A DNA stretch of 64,000 nucleotides from the NCBI GenBank assembly GCA_937980205.1, contig CALJKW010000016.1, forward strand, positions 186,001 to 250,000, read 5' to 3'. A program made the position numbers and the translations under genes. Positions 63,985-64,000 of this stretch are shown here, one piece after another; within the stretch, counting starts at the first letter, position 1; each line of letters begins with the position of its first letter. A model generated the notes under the pieces. The model did not search any database. It was not told where the DNA came from and was given only the letters and a program-made list of their open reading frames with translations. Source of the stretch: an uncultured Myxococcales bacterium. Lineage in GTDB: Bacteria > Myxococcota > Myxococcia > Myxococcales > Myxococcaceae.

Positions 63985-64000
63985 GGCGGGGCACGAAAGC

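Overview
The window is GC-rich, densely packed chromosomal DNA that looks like a Myxococcota (myxobacterial) genome. The evidence is MYXO-CTERM-type C-termini (Cys-Gly-Cys, hydrophobic stretch, Arg cluster) on at least three proteins, two Hanks-type Ser/Thr kinases (one carrying PilZ), several FHA proteins, a sigma-54 activator with FHA, a DUF4388/MshEN/HD-GYP signalling protein, a caspase-like protein, a DUF1592/DUF1552 pair and an alkyl-dihydroxyacetonephosphate synthase homologue. Genes sit in tight operons. About sixteen neighbouring pairs are joined by an NTGA start/stop overlap, and these overlaps fix many GTG, TTG and even one probable CTG start. I see no IS element, prophage, rRNA or CRISPR array.

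Layout. 0-2.1 kb: 5'-truncated gene (C-terminus of a probable HDAC-family protein), a hypothetical, OsmC and a small membrane protein. 2.1-8.0 kb (minus): Hsp70, J-domain protein, CvpA, a 50-residue MYXO-CTERM-like miniprotein and speA. 8.1-14.5 kb: a catalytically degenerate class II amidotransferase-like protein, then a minus-strand kinase/PilZ - FHA - CPBP protease operon and polX. 14.5-19.4 kb: lipoprotein hydrolase, Rieske protein and a TIGR02757 protein, then an inverted-repeat intergenic element, then a convergent MscS/cNMP-binding channel. 19.4-28.4 kb: holB, MFS transporter, FHA protein, unknown, holA, metG, HEAT protein, tatD. 28.4-35.0 kb: TPR-like membrane protein, HD-GYP-like hub, OB-fold protein, START protein, GYF-like protein, zinc ribbon and FAD oxidoreductase.

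35.1-41.5 kb: a small conserved protein, dgkA, and the most striking locus, an operon of ECF sigma factor, anti-sigma factor with two tandem zinc motifs, secreted caspase-like protein with a probable outer-membrane barrel, Ser/Thr kinase and lipoprotein. 41.5-46.7 kb: PEGA-like protein, DUF1552 and DUF1592 proteins, divergent sigma-54 activator. 46.9-52.8 kb: an odd tRNA-Lys(CTT), an SPFH protein behind a terminator-like leader, YwaF-type membrane protein, TonB-dependent receptor plus YfiR-like partner, and an AraC regulator. 52.9-59.1 kb: a cell-wall amidase carrying a golvesin-like insert, then gap-pgk-tpiA-secG and tRNA-Leu(GAG). 59.1-64.0 kb: a second copy of the intergenic repeat, tRNA-Gln(TTG), a coiled-coil hendecad-repeat protein, a MYXO-CTERM surface protein, an unknown protein and the AGPS homologue.

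The core functions (DNA polymerase III delta and delta', MetG, PolX, TatD, glycolysis, SecG, SpeA, DgkA) are interleaved with envelope signalling genes. The best candidates for something undescribed are the sigma/anti-sigma/caspase-barrel/kinase operon, the repeat found between two convergent gene pairs, and the orphan MYXO-CTERM miniprotein.
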